Shown in pieces: positions 6,514-8,080 of a stretch of DNA of 8,080 bases. The translations under genes were made by a program, and so were the position numbers. Below the pieces are notes generated by a model. It saw only the letters and a list, made by a program, of their open reading frames with translations, did not search any database and was not told where the DNA came from. Origin of the DNA: G001797105 sp964528155. Lineage in GTDB: Bacteria > Chloroflexota > Anaerolineae > Anaerolineales > E44-bin32. Every line of letters begins with the position of its first letter. Position 1 is the stretch's first letter. Where the stretch lies: assembly GCA_964528155.1 (NCBI GenBank), contig CAZGRL010000146.1:1-8080 (forward strand). The letters run 5' to 3'.

Positions 6514-6569
6514 TAGAAGCGGTCGGCCGGCTGCCCAATGGGGAGAATCAGGAAGTCGGGCTGTCCGCA

Positions 6570-6575
6570 GGGAGA
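6570..6575 (+). promoter_or_regulatory. Ribosome binding site of the deaminase gene
   Basis: GGGAGA ends 6 nt before ATG 6582. A second purine-rich AAGGA directly abuts the ATG and is too close to serve. The site supports 6582 as the start. Confidence 0.55.
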
Positions 6576-6581
6576 GAAGGA

Positions 6582-7913
6582 ATGCCAACGACTCACATCA
6601 AACACCTATCGATCGTGACGCTGGATGAAGCGGGAACGATCTTGCACGACGCGGACATGCTGATCGATGACGGGCGGATCACCCATGTGGGCCAGGTCCC
6701 GGATGGGCTGGAAGCTGATGAAGTTGTCGACGCGAGTGGGCGAGCGGCTCTCCCGGGCCTGGTGAACAGTCACTGCCACAGCCCGATGACTTTCGAGCGA
6801 GGATGGGCGGAGGATCTGCCGTTTGACCGTTGGCTGAACGAGAAGATCTGGGTGGGCGAAAGCGCCCTGACTTCGGATGATGTGTACTGGGGAGCGGCGC
6901 TGGCGGCCTGCGAGATGATCCGCTCCGGTACAGTCGCCTACAACGACAAATACTTCTACATGGACCGTGTCGCGCAAGTTGTGCAAGAGAGCGGCATGAA
7001 GGCCTGTCTCACCTGGACGGTCTTCGGCATAGGCGATCAAGCCGAGATGGGTGCAAACTTGGAAGGCACCGTCGATTGGATCCGGGCTACCCACCTCTCA
7101 GACAATGGCCGCATCCGGACGTATCTCGGCCCGCATTCCCCTTATATCTGCCCTCCCGAGTTCCTGGAGAAGGTGGTTGGATACGCGCATCAACTGGGTC
7201 AGGGGATTCATCTTCACCTGGCCGAATCGGAGGAGCAGGTCCAACAATCGCTCGAGCGATACGGCCTGACCCCCGTCCAGCATGTCGACCGTCTGGGTGT
7301 ATTTGACGTGCCGGGCGGATGCGTTGCAGCTCATTGCCTGGCGATCGATGATGTCGACACGGCCCTCCTTGCTGAGAAAGGCGTGCACGTGCCACATTGC
7401 CCAATCACCTACATGAAACTCGCCATGCCATTTCCACCATTGAAGAAGCGCCTGGACGCGGGCGTGAAGGTCTCCCTGGGAACCGACGGCCCTTCCTCCA
7501 ATGCCGACATGGACATGTTTGCCACCATCCGCCAGACGGCGCTGATCCACAAGTACCTGGGTCTCGATCCGGAGGCGATTCCCGGCGATCTGGCACTCAG
7601 GCTGGCGACGCAGCGCGGCGCGCAGGCGCTCGGCTTCAAGAACATGGGGCGCCTATCGCCGGGTTATTCGGCCGACTTGATTCTGGTCGACATCGATGTT
7701 CCCCACATGCGACCGATCCATAGTTTGATCGCAAACCTGGTGCATTCTGCCAAGGGAGGAGACGTCACCGATGTGATGGTGGAAGGTCGCTGGTTGATGA
7801 GGAACGGTGAGCTTCAAACACTGGATGAAGAGCGGATCTTGTACGAAGCGGAGAAGCATGCTCAGAACATGGTCCGCCGGGGGATGTCTCAGGTTCGCGA
7901 GTACAGAAGTTGA
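6582..7913 (+). CDS. mtaD: S-adenosylhomocysteine / 5'-methylthioadenosine deaminase-type amidohydrolase (MtaD family)
   Basis: This is an intact 443-residue metal-dependent amidohydrolase. Relatives hydrolytically deaminate adenosine-like nucleosides (S-adenosylhomocysteine, methylthioadenosine, adenosine) to the inosine forms and ammonia. An N-terminal beta-sandwich part with DDGRITHVG precedes the TIM barrel. Metal and catalytic residues are all visible: H64 and H66 in NSHCHSPM, H212 and E215 in HLHLAESEE, H251 in AAHC and D302 in SLGTDGPSSN. These match the ligand set known from Thermotoga maritima MtaD in order and type. The C-terminus returns to the sandwich with GYSADLILVDID and VMVEGRWLMRNGEL, as is usual. 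The stop is TGA at 7911-7913. Related guanine deaminases and chlorohydrolases share the fold, but the HLAESEE and GTDGPSSN context favours the MtaD group. Gene context (nucleoside phosphorylase, kinases, permeases) supports a role in nucleoside salvage. It is transcribed away from that block and probably has its own promoter. Confidence 0.88.
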   Translation: MPTTHIKHLSIVTLDEAGTILHDADMLIDDGRITHVGQVPDGLEADEVVDASGRAALPGLVNSHCHSPMTFERGWAEDLPFDRWLNEKIWVGESALTSDDVYWGAALAACEMIRSGTVAYNDKYFYMDRVAQVVQESGMKACLTWTVFGIGDQAEMGANLEGTVDWIRATHLSDNGRIRTYLGPHSPYICPPEFLEKVVGYAHQLGQGIHLHLAESEEQVQQSLERYGLTPVQHVDRLGVFDVPGGCVAAHCLAIDDVDTALLAEKGVHVPHCPITYMKLAMPFPPLKKRLDAGVKVSLGTDGPSSNADMDMFATIRQTALIHKYLGLDPEAIPGDLALRLATQRGAQALGFKNMGRLSPGYSADLILVDIDVPHMRPIHSLIANLVHSAKGGDVTDVMVEGRWLMRNGELQTLDEERILYEAEKHAQNMVRRGMSQVREYRS

Positions 7914-7956
7914 AGATGAATGGCCTGTGAGAAAACGCCGCCGACTTGATCGTAAG

Positions 7957-7993
7957 CCCTCTCCCTTTCAGGGAAAGGGGTTGGGGTGAGGGT
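7957..7993 (+). repeat. 37-nt dispersed repeat, copy 2
   Basis: This copy differs from 1887-1923 at 2 of 37 positions and has the same orientation. The stem can form as CCCTTTC (7963-7969) with GAAAGGG (7973-7979) around a 3-nt loop, or as a 9-bp stem with one mismatch. The tail TTGGGGTGAGGGT is identical to that of copy 1. It begins 44 nt after the deaminase stop, where a hairpin could also affect transcript ends. The rest of 7914-8080 shows no further recognisable element except a possible gene start. Confidence 0.85.
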
Positions 7994-8049
7994 TGCCACG
8001 CGTTTTGCGTCTCCCCATCCCACTGCCCCCTTCCCCTTGGAGCGTGTGA

Positions 8050-8080
8050 ATGAATTGCCGGACCCTCCTCAAGATGAAGC
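8050..8080 (+). CDS. Possible start of a downstream gene, cut by the window edge
   Basis: ATG at 8050 lies 7 nt after GGAG (8039-8042) and opens a frame MNCRTLLKMK to the window end. GTG at 8046 gives an alternative frame (NELPDPPQDEA after the start) but sits only 3 nt from the GGAG. Ten or eleven codons are too few to identify a product, or to be sure a gene begins here. Confidence 0.15.
   Translation, partial: MNCRTLLKMK

Larger units (their letters stand above)
6255..6581. other. Divergent intergenic region between the ribokinase fragment and the deaminase gene
   Basis: This 327-nt stretch separates two divergently read genes and has no convincing coding sequence. Small open frames in it lack domains. 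It should hold promoters for both directions. A fair sigma70-like candidate for the plus strand is at 6485-6513. No clear minus-strand promoter with correct spacing was found close to 6254. No riboswitch or tRNA-like structure was recognised by eye. Confidence 0.6.

Noticed and set aside
6279..6516. Small plus-strand open frames in the divergent intergenic region
   Set aside because: They overlap each other in different frames, lack Shine-Dalgarno support and domains, and cover the candidate promoter.
1..8080. CRISPR arrays, tRNA or rRNA genes, insertion sequences, prophage or defence genes
   Set aside because: No regularly spaced repeats, tRNA T-loop sequences, transposase motifs or phage/defence domains were seen on either strand.

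Overview
The window is a high-GC bacterial chromosome segment from a draft or metagenome-style scaffold: it contains two runs of N (10 N and exactly 100 N) and several reading-frame breaks. A 37-nt hairpin-containing dispersed repeat (core TTGGGGTGAGGGT) occurs twice. I associate repeats of this type with Chloroflexota (Anaerolineae-like) and some other environmental genomes. The C-terminus of a large GH94 cyclic-glucan-synthase-type protein also fits such an organism. This taxonomic placement is an inference, not something the sequence proves. TGA is an ordinary stop here, since it ends several intact genes.

Layout. Positions 1-1637 (+) hold the C-terminal part of a GH94 glycoside phosphorylase / cyclic beta-1,2-glucan synthase-type protein. 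Positions 1638-2055 are non-coding, with a perfect 20-bp inverted repeat and the first copy of the dispersed repeat. Positions 2056-2754 (+) encode an intact class I SAM-dependent methyltransferase, followed by a 10-N scaffold gap. Positions 2871-3961 (+) hold a nucleoside/sugar-type ABC transporter permease broken by a 1-nt frameshift and an in-frame TGA. Converging on it is a minus-strand block, read from right to left: the N-terminus of a ribokinase (6254-6118, frameshifted), a 100-N gap, the C-terminus of a probable second ABC permease (6017-5872), an intact PfkB-family kinase (5869-4958) and a uridine-phosphorylase-type nucleoside phosphorylase (4803-4077, frameshifted in a 9-nt G tract). 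After a 327-nt divergent intergenic region with a plausible sigma70 promoter, positions 6582-7913 (+) encode an intact MtaD-type S-adenosylhomocysteine/methylthioadenosine deaminase. The second copy of the dispersed repeat follows it.

How the genes fit together. From 2871 to 7913 the content is that of a nucleoside uptake and salvage locus: two ABC permeases, a nucleoside phosphorylase, two PfkB-fold kinases (one clearly ribokinase-like) and an adenosine-type deaminase. A coherent but inferred route is: import of nucleosides, deamination of adenosine-like nucleosides, phosphorolysis to base plus (deoxy)ribose-1-phosphate, and kinase steps on the sugar or nucleoside. The ABC ATPase and substrate-binding protein expected with such permeases are not visible and may lie in the gaps or elsewhere.

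The main caution is sequence quality. All four reading-frame lesions sit in the nucleoside block, at least two are at G-rich tracts, and the two N gaps lie in or at the edge of the same block. Assembly or base-calling error is at least as likely as real gene decay. I see no convincing previously undescribed system. The most interesting items are the split nucleoside locus, the poly-G tract, the paired repeats and the perfect hairpin.
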